64,000 nucleotides of DNA from Erythrobacter sp. (GTDB taxonomy: Bacteria > Pseudomonadota > Alphaproteobacteria > Sphingomonadales > Sphingomonadaceae): assembly GCA_025698865.1 (NCBI GenBank), contig JAILWQ010000001.1, positions 124,001 through 188,000 of the forward strand. Reading direction: 5' to 3'. Position 1 is the stretch's first letter. Each line of letters starts with the position of its first letter. The position numbers were made by a program, and so were the translations under genes. Shown piece by piece: positions 44,793 to 53,719 of the stretch. Below the pieces are notes generated by a model. That model ran no database searches, had not been told where the DNA came from, and saw only the letters and a program-made list of their open reading frames with translations.

Positions 44793-45017
44793 TCAGGTAA
44801 AGATCAGCAGGACGGCGATGACGAATGCGAGCAGGCCGAGAAGTTCCGCCGCGGCGAAACCGATGAACAGACGGCCCTGCTGGCTGTCCGCCGCACCCGG
44901 GTTGCGCAGGGCGCCTTCGAGATACTTGGCAAAGACGTTACCGACGCCGAGCGAGGCAAGACCCGCACCGATAGCGGCGAGACCGGCTCCGAGCAGTTTT
45001 GCAGCTTCAGGTTCCAT
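44793..45017 (-). CDS. atpE: F0F1 ATP synthase subunit c
   Basis: This is the proteolipid that builds the rotating c-ring, 74 residues in two hydrophobic hairpin helices. Helix 1 contains GAGLAAIGAGLASLGVGNVF. The polar loop is RNPGAADSQQG. Helix 2 contains FAAAELLGLLAFVIA with the ion-carrying Glu in AAAELLG. The sequence is the proton-type c subunit; a Na+-binding signature is not evident. It follows atpB after 50 bases. Confidence 0.95.
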   Translation of the reverse strand: MEPEAAKLLGAGLAAIGAGLASLGVGNVFAKYLEGALRNPGAADSQQGRLFIGFAAAELLGLLAFVIAVLLIFT

Positions 45018-45067
45018 TATTAACTCCTTTGAAAATGCGTGATTGAACGTGAAAGACTATTGGAAAC

Positions 45068-45826
45068 TCAGTGAAGGTTTTCCGCGTCGTTGATGTAGAG
45101 CGACGTCAGCAGCGCGAAAACATAGGCCTGGATGCCGGCCACAAGGATCTCCAGCGCGGCGATCCCGATCATCAGGACGAGGCTGGGAATGCCGACCAGC
45201 AGGCCGAGGCCGAGGCCGCCATTGCCGCCATTGATGACGAAGCTCGACAGCACTTCGAGCAGCACGTGGCCGGCCATCATCGCGACGAAGAGGCGCAGGC
45301 CGAGGCTGAACGGGCGGACCATGAAGCTGATGAATTCGATCGGCGCGATCATGGGGATCATCGGCCACGGGGTGCCGGCGGGCACGAACAGGCTAAAGAA
45401 ATGCAGCCCATGCTTCCAGAACCCGACCGCTAGCACGATCGAGAAAGACAGGACCGCAAGGATACCCGTCACCGTGAAGTGGCTGGTGAAGGTGAAGGGA
45501 TGGACCCCGACGATGCCGAGCGGGACAAGGCCGAGCAGGTTCGCGAACAGGATGAACATGAACAGGCTGAACACGAAGGGAAGGTACTTGCGACCGCCCT
45601 TGCCGATATTGGCTTCCAGCATGTCGTCGATGAAGCCGGTGAAGAATTCCACCATCATCTGCCAGCGCCCCGGCACCAGCTGACGGCGCATGCCGCCCGC
45701 GACGAACACGGTCAGCACCACCGCGGCGATCAGCATCCACAGCGCGCTGTTGGTGAAGGCGATGTTGTGACCTGCAATCTCCCAGTTCCCCGTGCCGGCA
45801 AGCGGCTCGATGGTGAACTGGTGCAT
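45068..45826 (-). CDS. atpB: F0F1 ATP synthase subunit a
   Basis: This is the stator channel subunit with the proton half-channels, 252 residues. Conserved parts are GRWQMMVEFFTGFIDDM, the helix with the essential Arg in RPFSLGLRLFVAMMAGH, and the C-terminal LEILVAGIQAYVFALLTSLYIND. I chose ATG 45826 (product MHQFTIEPLAG...) because the frame upstream to 46015 runs into the atpI region without similarity. It is the second gene of atpI-atpB-atpE-atpF'-atpF. Confidence 0.95.
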   Translation of the reverse strand: MHQFTIEPLAGTGNWEIAGHNIAFTNSALWMLIAAVVLTVFVAGGMRRQLVPGRWQMMVEFFTGFIDDMLEANIGKGGRKYLPFVFSLFMFILFANLLGLVPLGIVGVHPFTFTSHFTVTGILAVLSFSIVLAVGFWKHGLHFFSLFVPAGTPWPMIPMIAPIEFISFMVRPFSLGLRLFVAMMAGHVLLEVLSSFVINGGNGGLGLGLLVGIPSLVLMIGIAALEILVAGIQAYVFALLTSLYINDAENLH

Positions 45827-45897
45827 GGGGTCGACCTTAGCCGATTGTGCCACGTTTCTGGTAATCCCTAGTCCTGTGGTCTCAACGATCGGATCCG

Positions 45898-46227
45898 CTA
45901 GCGAGGCGGACCATCCGGACGCCGGTTCGCGGAACGAATGATGTTCCTGAAGGCCACGACGATTCCGAGGAACAGCCCGACCAACAGACCCCATGGCAAG
46001 GTGCCGGCGAGCCAATCGAACAGCCAGCCGAACACCAGGCCTCCGAGAACGCCGCCGAGCAAGTCGGCCAGGACACGGTCGCCGCTGCGGTAATTCGCAT
46101 CGGCGCCCTTCACCTGCGGCTCGGTACGCTGTTTTTCGCGCTCGCTTGCGGCGTTGAGCCGCGCTTCGAGCGCGTCGATCCGCGCATCTTCGCCGATTGG
46201 TTCTCGTGCAGGTTTCTCGTCGTTCAT
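45898..46227 (-). CDS. atpI: ATP synthase protein I (AtpI/AtpZ-like)
   Basis: This 109-residue protein has a charged N-terminal coiled-coil half and two hydrophobic helices (LADLLGGVLGGLVFGWLFDWL and LLVGLFLGIVVAFRNI). AtpI aids assembly of the c-ring or Mg uptake and is not required for ATP synthase function in most species. I chose ATG 46227. It is the first gene of the F0 operon, directly after the promoter-like element at 46286-46314. Confidence 0.85.
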   Translation of the reverse strand: MNDEKPAREPIGEDARIDALEARLNAASEREKQRTEPQVKGADANYRSGDRVLADLLGGVLGGLVFGWLFDWLAGTLPWGLLVGLFLGIVVAFRNIIRSANRRPDGPPR

Positions 46228-46285
46228 GCCAGCCTCGCGAAGGAATTGCGGCACAGGCAACAAGATGCCCGCCGAGGGCGCCGCC

Positions 46286-46314
46286 CCCTTAGGCGGGGGG
46301 TATGGGCAAGTCAA
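46286..46314 (-). promoter_or_regulatory. Candidate promoter of the F0 ATP synthase operon
   Basis: On the minus strand TTGACT (46309-46314), a 17-base spacer and TAAGGG (46286-46291) lie about 60 bases before the atpI start. It is a near-ideal -35 with the same -10 as rpsA. Confidence 0.6.
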
Positions 46315-46392
46315 CAAGCCCACGCCGCTGTATTCGGGAGTTACCCCGAGAGACGAACCGCGGCCGATACGGGTGCGAAGCGCCCTCGCGGC

Positions 46393-46806
46393 TTACGGAC
46401 AGCGCGAATCGCGTGCCGGAGCGCCGGACCCGCGCGTCTGCCAGCTGCCGTTCGGCGCCTGATATTTCTCGCCCGGCTCGGTCTTGAGGATCGCCTGGCA
46501 CCCGGCGGCGAATGCGTATTCCTCGAGCGTGGCGTTCGCCGACTGCGCCTTTTCGGAATAGACCGCCCGGCGCTTGATGTTGATGTCGTTGACGATCCGG
46601 CGCAGCGCCGGCGTCTCCGCCCCGACGATGCCGAGATAGCCGTCCATCTTCTCGCCGATCTGGCCGGACGAACGCGCGGACGCGTAGGCCGGGTCGCGCT
46701 GCGCCATCGCAGGCACGGCGATGCCGCCGAGGAGAGTGGCGCCGGCGGCAAGCGCGAAGGCCGCGTTGCGGACGCCGGAGCGAGTGTGTCGAATAGAACG
46801 GTTCAT
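46393..46806 (-). CDS. ydbL: YdbL family protein (DUF1318)
   Basis: This exported protein of 137 residues has a signal peptide (FALAAGATLLGGIAVPAMAQ). The mature domain begins RDPAYASARSSGQIGEKMDGYLGIV, continues with NDINIKRRAVYSEKAQS and ends with a Cys-containing region. It matches YdbL of E. coli. ATGs at 46809 and 46806 are both possible; CAGGTGAC fits the latter better. It is the last gene of the ydbH-ynbE-ydbL set, where YdbH and YnbE form a bridge between inner and outer membranes for lipid transport and YdbL assists. It starts 13 bases after the ynbE stop. Confidence 0.85.
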   Translation of the reverse strand: MNRSIRHTRSGVRNAAFALAAGATLLGGIAVPAMAQRDPAYASARSSGQIGEKMDGYLGIVGAETPALRRIVNDINIKRRAVYSEKAQSANATLEEYAFAAGCQAILKTEPGEKYQAPNGSWQTRGSGAPARDSRCP

Positions 46807-46819
46807 CATGTCACCTGTT

Positions 46820-47041
46820 TTAGAAGATATCGGCGTTCTGGTCGATGGTGTTGCCCGCATCCTCGGCCAGACGATAAATCACCTCCTGCCGGATATTGAC
46901 GTTGAGCTCGATCACGATCGGCTCTTCCGGCGCGTTCACGGTAATGCACCCGCCGAGCGCGACCATTCCCGCGACCAGCATCGCGATGCCTGAGAGCCGG
47001 AGTGTCCATCCCTCGCCCTGGTTCTGTTTCGGAGCCGTCAT
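46820..47041 (-). CDS. ynbE: YnbE-like outer-membrane lipoprotein
   Basis: This small lipoprotein of 73 residues has a signal with lipobox (AGMVALGGC, lipid Cys at about residue 32) and a short mature part, ITVNAPEEPIVIELNVNIRQEV, typical of YnbE. In E. coli it multimerises by beta-strand stacking with the C-terminus of YdbH. It lies between ydbH (32 bases upstream) and ydbL, in the same order as in E. coli, which is strong support for all three calls. Confidence 0.88.
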   Translation of the reverse strand: MTAPKQNQGEGWTLRLSGIAMLVAGMVALGGCITVNAPEEPIVIELNVNIRQEVIYRLAEDAGNTIDQNADIF

Positions 47042-47073
47042 AGCCGTCCCTCGCTTTCCTGGTCCTGAATGGC

Positions 47074-50000
47074 CTAGTTCCTTTCGCTTGGCGTGTCCGG
47101 AACGATGTCGTCCGGTGAAATGCGGTCCTCGACCTCTTCCGCCGTCACTTCCCCGCGCAGGAAGCGCGTGCCGTCGTCGGACAGCAGGCCGAGTTCGCGC
47201 GGATCGCGCACCGCGGCGGGGTCGTAGAGCGAGCGGAGCGAGGTGATGAGCTGGTAGAAGGGCGCGCGGACGTTGATGCGGAACTGCAGGGGCAGCTTCG
47301 CCAGCCGCCGCGTGATGAAATTGGACTTCGCCCGCTCCCCCTGGCTCACTCCGTCGAAGCGCACGCGCGTCACGATCTCGCCGGTCAGCGGCCCGTCCAT
47401 AGCGAGCCGCATCTGCCGGTAATCGAGACTGCGCAGCGCATCGAAGGCGAAATTGGCGATCGGCGAGAGATCCTCGTAGGTCAGCTCCCCGACATAGGAG
47501 ACATTGCCGCCCGGCGCGCGGGAGACCAGCAGTCCCTCCTCGATCCGGCCGTCCCCGGCGGCGTTGAAGATGATCGGCACCGTTCCGTCGAAAGTGCCGG
47601 TGGCGCTCAGATTGCCGACACCCATCTGGTCGATGAAGGCGCCCGCCTCCAGCCCGACGATTTCGAAGACATAGCGCCGCTCCTCCTCGACGCCGAAATT
47701 CAGATCGACCTCGCGCAGATAGAGCTCGCCGCCCATGAAGGGCCAGCGTCCGCTGTCGAGCGAGAGATACTGCCAGTCGCGCAGGTCGAAGGCGATCTCG
47801 CCATCCACGACCTCAATACCCGGATTGATCGAGGCGACGCGCAGGGTCTGGTTCGGCGCGGTGGTGAGGCTGAGCAGGTCGGTGAAGCGCACCGTGCCGC
47901 TGGCGCCCCGAACCGGGCCGAAGGCGGCGGCGAAATCGAAGCCGTCGGTGGTGATCTCCCCCGAACTCGTGACGCCGCTTTCGCCCCAGTCGACCCGCCC
48001 GCGCCCACGGAGCACGCCGCGCGCATTGGCAACGACACCCAGCGCAAGGCGCGACAGGTCAGCGGGTTGCAGCTCGGGATCGAATTGCAGCCCGGCGATG
48101 CCCAGATCGGCATGACCGCGCCCGGTCGAAAGATCATGGCGGATATCGGCCGAGGTCACGATCCGGTCGCTCTGCGGGTGGCGCAGATCGGCGAAGGCGG
48201 TGATGAGATTGTTCTCGAGCGCAAGCGTCGCGCCGCGCGCCCTCAGCGGCTCGAACCGGTCGGGATCGGCGCGGTCGAGCAGGTCGAAGGAGCCGTCGGC
48301 CAAGGTCAGCCTGCCCCCCGCATAGCGCCAGGTTCCGCCAGCATTCCTGAGGTCGAGCGGAACCGCGTCGAGAGTGACGTCCGCATCGGCAAAGCGACCG
48401 GCGATGTCCTCGCCGAACCGCGCATCGAGATTGTCGATCACGAAGCGGCTCGCGGTCCCGGCAGGGCCGAGCGTCACATCGAGCTCGGCGGCGGTCATCA
48501 CGCCGGGATAGGCGAAGCCCACCGGCCCGCTGGCAATGCGGATCGGGGTGGACCCGAGCGTGCCGGCAAGATCGAGGGACGGCGTCCCGGCCGCGATGCG
48601 CAGATTGCCGCTGGAACTGCTCACGATGGCACTGCCGGGCGGCGGGCAAAGGGTCAACTCGCGCCGCTCGAACGAGAGCTGCGCGAGCTGGAGCCGGTCG
48701 AACCCGATCCGCGCACATTCGCTCCACAGCGAAAAGCTCCCGTTCGCGGCATAGCGACCGCTCACCGGCAGACGCAGATTGCGGGTCGCCCCGCCCGGCA
48801 GCGGGCCGCTCGCCACTACCCGACCGGCAAAGCCGAGCGCGCCGCCGCGCCCCTGCGCGATGGTCATGTCCGGAATGGCGAGCGAGGAATCGCCCGCGGA
48901 ATATTCCTCCATTGCCAGCCGGAAGACCGTCCTGCCGCCCGGATCACGCTCCATCCGGCCGGTCAGGCGCGGCAGACCCGCGCCTGCGCTGGCGATGTTG
49001 CCGCTGATTCGCGCCGGTCCTTCGCCCGAGGTACCGATATCCACCTGCGACAGGGAGATCAGCCGCGTCCCGCTGCCCCCGCGCATCTCGGCGCGCGGGA
49101 TCAGCAGGGTCAGCGCATCGCCATTGCGGCGCGCCGTCAGATCGGCCTCAATGGCGCTGCCCCGCGCCTCGCTGCGCAGCGCGGCGGCAAGCCTGCGCGC
49201 GAGCGGGGCCAGCAGCGTGCCCTCGCCCAGCCGGGAGATCGCGCCGATCGAATTGTCGAGCGCGGGACCGGGCCGCAGCGCATTGCCTTCGAGATCGGAG
49301 CGCAGCTGGACGCGCTCGAACCCGTCGCTGGCCCGCGTGCTGCCCTCCAGCGTCACCAGAGCCGCCTGAGCCTGCGGCGTGCGCACTCCGCGCGCGGCCA
49401 GCAGGTGGCGCAGGTCGAGCACCCCGTCGCGCCAGTTCGCGCGGAACGAACCGTTGAAACCGGCCGCGGCGTAATTCCCGTAGCGCGCCTCTCCGGTGTC
49501 GAGCGAAATCCGCCCACGATAGGCGTCGAGCGCGGCGTTGGTCGAGGCATCGACCTGCGCGTCCATGCGCTCCAGCGAGAGGCCCTGCCGCGCGCAGGCG
49601 ATCGAGGCGGCGCGGACCGGTCCATCGAAACTCGGTTCGCCATTCGCGGTGGTCAACGCGCCATAGGCGCTCCCGCCCCGCACGGCGCAGCCGCTCGCAT
49701 CCAGACGCGGCGCGGCGATCGCCACCGTTCCGGCGAAACCGTTGGACAGCAGCCCGCTTCCCTCGAGCTTCACCCCGAGCGGCCCCGCATCGGTTTCCAG
49801 AAGCGCACGCCCGTCGCGAATGGCGACGTCGATCTCGGGCAGACCCGGCGGCGCCCCGGTGTCGCGGAAGATCGCCGGGTCGAGCGCTCCGAAGCTCAGC
49901 GTGCCGCCGCGATAGCTGCCGTAGAGCCGCGGGCGGGTGACGATGACGCGGCCGATCTGCGGCGTGCCGAGGCGCCAGCGCAGCCGGACTTCGACCTCCT

Positions 50001-50286
50001 CGGCGGTAAAGTCGGGCGCGGCCGGGTCGCCCACCACCACATTGGCGAGCACCTGCCGATGCCCGGCAATGCGCGAAATCTCGTAGGTCGCGGGGATGCC
50101 GTAAGCCTCGAGCTGGTCCTGGATGAAATCGTTCGCAATCCGCTCGCGCGACATCCACGCCAGCAGGCCCAGCGCGATGACCAGCGCCAGGACCGCATTC
50201 GGGACCCACCAGCGTTTCTTGCGCCAGCGCGATCGCGGGCGCGAGATTGTCTCGGTGTCGCTCTGGCTTGTCTCGCCTTCGGCCAT
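47074..50286 (-). CDS. ydbH: YdbH-like intermembrane lipid-transport protein (AsmA/TamB superfamily)
   Basis: This is a large bridge protein of 1070 residues. A cytoplasmic N-terminus rich in Arg and Lys precedes one membrane helix (VPNAVLALVIALGLLAWM, about residues 25-42). A long, mostly beta-strand region follows with repeats of the FxDLRxAGG-like style, ending in a conserved C-terminal domain (GNLSATGTFDGTVPIIF, LDYRQMRLAMDGPLTGE). YdbH of E. coli is redundant with TamB and YhdP in moving phospholipid to the outer membrane. I chose ATG 50286 because the product then starts with the charged segment before the helix. The frame extends to 50565 without similarity. Confidence 0.87.
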   Translation of the reverse strand: MAEGETSQSDTETISRPRSRWRKKRWWVPNAVLALVIALGLLAWMSRERIANDFIQDQLEAYGIPATYEISRIAGHRQVLANVVVGDPAAPDFTAEEVEVRLRWRLGTPQIGRVIVTRPRLYGSYRGGTLSFGALDPAIFRDTGAPPGLPEIDVAIRDGRALLETDAGPLGVKLEGSGLLSNGFAGTVAIAAPRLDASGCAVRGGSAYGALTTANGEPSFDGPVRAASIACARQGLSLERMDAQVDASTNAALDAYRGRISLDTGEARYGNYAAAGFNGSFRANWRDGVLDLRHLLAARGVRTPQAQAALVTLEGSTRASDGFERVQLRSDLEGNALRPGPALDNSIGAISRLGEGTLLAPLARRLAAALRSEARGSAIEADLTARRNGDALTLLIPRAEMRGGSGTRLISLSQVDIGTSGEGPARISGNIASAGAGLPRLTGRMERDPGGRTVFRLAMEEYSAGDSSLAIPDMTIAQGRGGALGFAGRVVASGPLPGGATRNLRLPVSGRYAANGSFSLWSECARIGFDRLQLAQLSFERRELTLCPPPGSAIVSSSSGNLRIAAGTPSLDLAGTLGSTPIRIASGPVGFAYPGVMTAAELDVTLGPAGTASRFVIDNLDARFGEDIAGRFADADVTLDAVPLDLRNAGGTWRYAGGRLTLADGSFDLLDRADPDRFEPLRARGATLALENNLITAFADLRHPQSDRIVTSADIRHDLSTGRGHADLGIAGLQFDPELQPADLSRLALGVVANARGVLRGRGRVDWGESGVTSSGEITTDGFDFAAAFGPVRGASGTVRFTDLLSLTTAPNQTLRVASINPGIEVVDGEIAFDLRDWQYLSLDSGRWPFMGGELYLREVDLNFGVEEERRYVFEIVGLEAGAFIDQMGVGNLSATGTFDGTVPIIFNAAGDGRIEEGLLVSRAPGGNVSYVGELTYEDLSPIANFAFDALRSLDYRQMRLAMDGPLTGEIVTRVRFDGVSQGERAKSNFITRRLAKLPLQFRINVRAPFYQLITSLRSLYDPAAVRDPRELGLLSDDGTRFLRGEVTAEEVEDRISPDDIVPDTPSERN

Positions 50287-50372
50287 CGTCCTCACACAGT
50301 CGCGGGGCTCCCTTGCGCCCTGACCCCGCCGAAGGCAATGCAATTCCATCGACTTCTTGCTGGAGATAAAGG

Positions 50373-51071
50373 TTGTCGCCACCGGGCTCGAACTCCGCCG
50401 CTCATTCCGGCACCGGCCATCGCGCCCGGCTGCGTGCGCGTCTCCTTGCCGGTGGGGACGAGGCGCTGGCCGACTACGAGCTGCTCGAATTTCTCCTGTT
50501 CGCGGGGATGCGGCAGGGCGACACCAAGCCGGCGGCCAAGGCGTTGATCGCGCGGTTCGGATCACTGGCCGGAGTGCTCAACGCCGATCCCGATGCGCTG
50601 AAGCAGGTGCCCGGCGTGGGCGATGCCGGGGCGGCCGCGATCAGAAGCGTCTCGCTCGCCGCGCGGCGCATGATGCGCGGCAAGGTCATGGACCAGCCGG
50701 TCCTCGGCAGCTGGCAGGCGCTGCTCGACTATCTGGCGATCGACATGGGCGCGTTGACCCACGAACGCGTCCGCGTGCTATACCTCAACACCCGCAACCG
50801 GCTGCTGCACGATCACCTCGCCCACGAAGGCACGGTGGACGAGGCCGCGATCCACCCGCGCGAGGTGATCCGCAAGGCAATGGACTTGGGCGCGAGCGCG
50901 CTGATCCTCGTCCACAATCACCCGAGCGGAAATCCCGAGCCGAGCCGGGCCGACATCGCCATCACCCGCCGCATCGCCGATGCCGGCCAGCACCTCGGCA
51001 TCACCGTCCACGATCATGTGATCGTCGCCGGCGACGCGCATGTCTCGCTGCGGGCGAAGGGGTTGATCTAG
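50373..51071 (+). CDS. radC: RadC-family JAB/MPN protein
   Basis: This 232-residue protein has a helix-hairpin-helix region (ADYELLEFLLFAGM, VPGVGDAGAAAIRSVS) and a JAB1/MPN metalloprotease-like domain with the metal motif VHNHPSGNPEPSRADIAITRRI and an upstream Glu in HPREVIRKAM. Despite the name, the family's role in DNA repair is doubtful; it is probably a nuclease or protease. The start is TTG at 50373, supported by TGGAGATAAAGG. No ATG gives the correct N-terminus. It is divergent from ydbH. Confidence 0.9.
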   Translation: MSPPGSNSAAHSGTGHRARLRARLLAGGDEALADYELLEFLLFAGMRQGDTKPAAKALIARFGSLAGVLNADPDALKQVPGVGDAGAAAIRSVSLAARRMMRGKVMDQPVLGSWQALLDYLAIDMGALTHERVRVLYLNTRNRLLHDHLAHEGTVDEAAIHPREVIRKAMDLGASALILVHNHPSGNPEPSRADIAITRRIADAGQHLGITVHDHVIVAGDAHVSLRAKGLI

Positions 51072-51155
51072 GGCGGAGCGTGCCCGACGCCCGCCTTGTC
51101 ATTGCGCCGGTTGCGCCCTAGCGGCCCAAGGCAAACCTTTCGACACGGAGTTTCC

Positions 51156-52466
51156 ATGGTCCCCCGCTACGCCCGCCCCGAGATGACCGCCCTGTGGGAG
51201 CCGGAGGCGAAGTATCGCATCTGGTTCGAGATCGAGGCGCATGCGACGACCAAGCTCGGCGAGCTCGGCGTCGTCCCCGAAAGTGCGGGCAAGGCGCTGT
51301 GGGACTGGTGGGCGACCAACCCCGCCATAGATGTGGACGCGATCGACGCGATCGAGGCGGTGACCAAGCACGATGTCATCGCCTTCCTCACGTGGGTCGC
51401 CGAACAGGTCGGTGACGAGGCGCGTTTCATGCATCAGGGCATGACCAGTTCCGACGTGCTGGACACGACGCTGGCGGTCCAGCTCGCCCGGGCGACCGAC
51501 ATCCTGCTCGCCGACATGGACGCCCTGCTCGAGGCGCTGAAGACCCGCGCCGAGGAGCATCGCTATACCCCGACCATCGGGCGCAGCCACGGCATCCATG
51601 CCGAACCGGTGACGTTCGGGCTCAAGCTCGCCCAGGCCTATGCCGAGTTCGAGCGGTGCCGTGCGCGCCTGTGGGACGCGCGGGCGGAAATCGCCACCTG
51701 CGCTATTTCCGGCGCGGTCGGCACCTTCGCCAATGTCGATCCTGAGGTGGAGGCCTATGTCGCGGAGAAGCTGGGGCTGGTGCCCGAGCCGGTTTCCACC
51801 CAGGTCATCCCGCGCGACCGGCACGCCATGTACTTCGCGACGCTGGCGGTGGTGGCCGGTTCGATCGAGCGTCTCGCGGTCGAGATCCGTCACTTGCAGC
51901 GCACCGAGGTTCTGGAGGCGGAGGAGTTCTTCTCCAAGGGCCAGAAGGGCTCGAGCGCGATGCCGCACAAGCGCAACCCGATCCTGACCGAGAACCTGAC
52001 CGGCCAGGCGCGCATGATCCGCGCCTATGCCCTGCCCGCGCTCGAGAACGTGGCCCTGTGGCACGAGCGGGATATCTCGCATTCCAGCGTCGAGCGCTTC
52101 ATCGGCCCCGACGCGACGATCACGCTCGATTTCGCGCTCGCCCGGCTGACCGGCGTGGTCGAGAAGCTGCTGGTCTATCCCGAGCGGATGCAGGCGAACA
52201 TGGACCGGATGGGCGGACTCATCCATTCGCAGCGTGTTCTACTGGCGCTCACCCAGGCGGGAGTCAGCCGCGAGAACGCCTACGCCATCGTCCAGCGCAA
52301 CGCGATGAAGGTGTGGGAGAGCGACGGCCGGCTCCAGCTGCTCGACCTGCTCAAGCAGGACGAGGAGGTCACCGCCGCGCTCGGCGAGGACGAGCTGAAC
52401 GAGAAATTCGACCTCGGCTATCACTTCCGCCACGTCGACACGATCTTCACACGGGTGTTCGGCTAG
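51156..52466 (+). CDS. purB: Adenylosuccinate lyase
   Basis: PurB cleaves SAICAR and adenylosuccinate in purine synthesis. The 436-residue product of the fumarase/aspartase superfamily shows [37 protein letters not shown] (catalytic His) and the family signature [17 protein letters not shown] near residue 265. I chose ATG 51156, preceded by CGGAGTTTCC, over the longer frame. A short LapA-like gene follows after 72 bases. Confidence 0.96.
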   Translation: MVPRYARPEMTALWEPEAKYRIWFEIEAHATTKLGELGVVPESAGKALWDWWATNPAIDVDAIDAIEAVTKHDVIAFLTWVAEQVGDEARFMHQGMTSSDVLDTTLAVQLARATDILLADMDALLEALKTRAEEHRYTPTIGRSHGIHAEPVTFGLKLAQAYAEFERCRARLWDARAEIATCAISGAVGTFANVDPEVEAYVAEKLGLVPEPVSTQVIPRDRHAMYFATLAVVAGSIERLAVEIRHLQRTEVLEAEEFFSKGQKGSSAMPHKRNPILTENLTGQARMIRAYALPALENVALWHERDISHSSVERFIGPDATITLDFALARLTGVVEKLLVYPERMQANMDRMGGLIHSQRVLLALTQAGVSRENAYAIVQRNAMKVWESDGRLQLLDLLKQDEEVTAALGEDELNEKFDLGYHFRHVDTIFTRVFG

Positions 52467-52538
52467 CGAGCGGCTGGACGGCGGGGCGCGCCCGGCCTAG
52501 CACGGACGCTCAAAGGCGAATGAGAGGGTAGACACTCC

Positions 52539-52982
52539 ATGCAAATACTTCGCACGGCTTTCTGGATTCTGATCCTGGTGGCGCTCCTGGTGTTCACGGC
52601 TTTCAACTGGAAGCCGGTCGAAGTGAAATTGTGGGAGAACATGATCGTCGAGACCAAGGTCCCGGCGCTGGTGATCCTCGCTTTCCTGCTTGGGCTGCTG
52701 CCCACCTGGCTGATCCATCGCGGCACCAAGTGGCGGCTCGAACGGCGCATCGCCCAGCTCGAAAGCGCGGCCCGCACCACCGCTGCGAGCCGCGCCGCAC
52801 CCGCCGGCACTGCGGCGGATCCTGCCGTGCTGACGCGCGAGGATGCAGCGGCCGCTCCTGTCACCGAGCCGGCGCCGGTCCGCCCCGAACCCGTCGCTCC
52901 GGCGACGCCCGAGCCGCTCGACCCCGACCGCCCGGTCGACCCTGCCGACCCGGCGGGACCGGACACGACCGACCGGGTATGA
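52539..52982 (+). CDS. LapA-domain (DUF1049) membrane protein with Pro-rich tail
   Basis: This 147-residue protein has two membrane helices (about residues 6-21 and 42-60) with TAFNWKPVEVKLW between them, as in LapA/YciS, the partner of LapB in lipopolysaccharide control in E. coli. A short coiled coil follows. The last about 65 residues are Pro/Ala/Asp/Glu-rich (PEPLDPDRPVDPADPAGPD-type) and look disordered. Whether the LPS role holds here is uncertain, because no lapB lies nearby. It overlaps pyrF by four bases (ATGA), so the two are co-translated. Confidence 0.8.
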   Translation: MQILRTAFWILILVALLVFTAFNWKPVEVKLWENMIVETKVPALVILAFLLGLLPTWLIHRGTKWRLERRIAQLESAARTTAASRAAPAGTAADPAVLTREDAAAAPVTEPAPVRPEPVAPATPEPLDPDRPVDPADPAGPDTTDRV

Positions 52983-53656
52983 GCAACCCCGTCTATCTCG
53001 CGCTCGACCTTCCCCGTCTCGACGCGGCGAAGGAGCTTGCGGTCAGGGTGAAGGCGCATGTCGGCGGCATCAAGCTCGGCATGGAATTCTTCTACGCCCA
53101 CGGCACCCACGGGGTGCACGAGATCGCCCATGCGACCGGCCTGCCGATCTTTCTCGACCTGAAATTGCACGACATTCCCAACACCGTGGCGGGCGCGATG
53201 CAGGCGATCCACCTGCTCGAACCCGCGATCGTCACGGTCCATGCGGGCGGCGGGCGCGCGATGCTGGAAGACGCCAAGGCCGCGGCGGGCGAGAAGTGCA
53301 AGGTGATCGGCGTGACCATGCTCACGAGCCTCGACGCGCGCGATCTCTCCGCGACCGGGGTCGAAGGCACGCCTCACGATCACGTGATGCGGCTGACCGA
53401 ACTGGCGCACCGCTCCGGGCTCGACGGCGTGGTCTGCTCGGGCGAGGAGGTGGCGGCGGTGCACGCGCAGTGGAAGGACGGCGTCTTCGTCGTCCCCGGC
53501 CTGCGCCTCCCCGGCGGTTCGGCCGGAGACCAGAAGCGCGTCGTTACCCCCCGACAGGCGCGCGACGACGGCGCCAGCGTTCTCGTGATCGGCCGCCCGA
53601 TCAGCCGCGCCGAGGACCCGCTCGCCGCCGCGCGCGAGATCGAGGCCACGCTCTAG
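52979..53656 (+). CDS. pyrF: Orotidine 5'-phosphate decarboxylase
   Basis: This enzyme catalyses the last step of UMP synthesis. The 225-residue TIM-barrel protein has the catalytic FLDLKLHDIPNTVAGAM (Asp-Lys-Asp motif), VTVHAGGGRAML, and the phosphate-binding C-terminal VPGLRLPG and VIGRPISRAEDPLAAA. It is co-translated with the LapA-like gene before it. A SIMPL protein gene follows after 63 bases. Confidence 0.96.
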   Translation: MSNPVYLALDLPRLDAAKELAVRVKAHVGGIKLGMEFFYAHGTHGVHEIAHATGLPIFLDLKLHDIPNTVAGAMQAIHLLEPAIVTVHAGGGRAMLEDAKAAAGEKCKVIGVTMLTSLDARDLSATGVEGTPHDHVMRLTELAHRSGLDGVVCSGEEVAAVHAQWKDGVFVVPGLRLPGGSAGDQKRVVTPRQARDDGASVLVIGRPISRAEDPLAAAREIEATL

Positions 53657-53719
53657 CGCGCATTCAGCCCGGCGAAAGCGAAGCGGCGCAACAGGCGGGC
53701 AACATCAATCGTCACGGAG

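Noticed and set aside
46228-46392. A possible gene between ydbL and atpI
   Set aside because: Frames here are short and without similarity. The region holds the atp promoter and the end of the ydbH operon.
48067-50547. An 826-codon plus-strand frame opposite ydbH
   Set aside because: It is Arg/Gly/Ala-rich shadow sequence without domains. YdbH on the minus strand has a membrane helix, a conserved C-terminus and operon partners.
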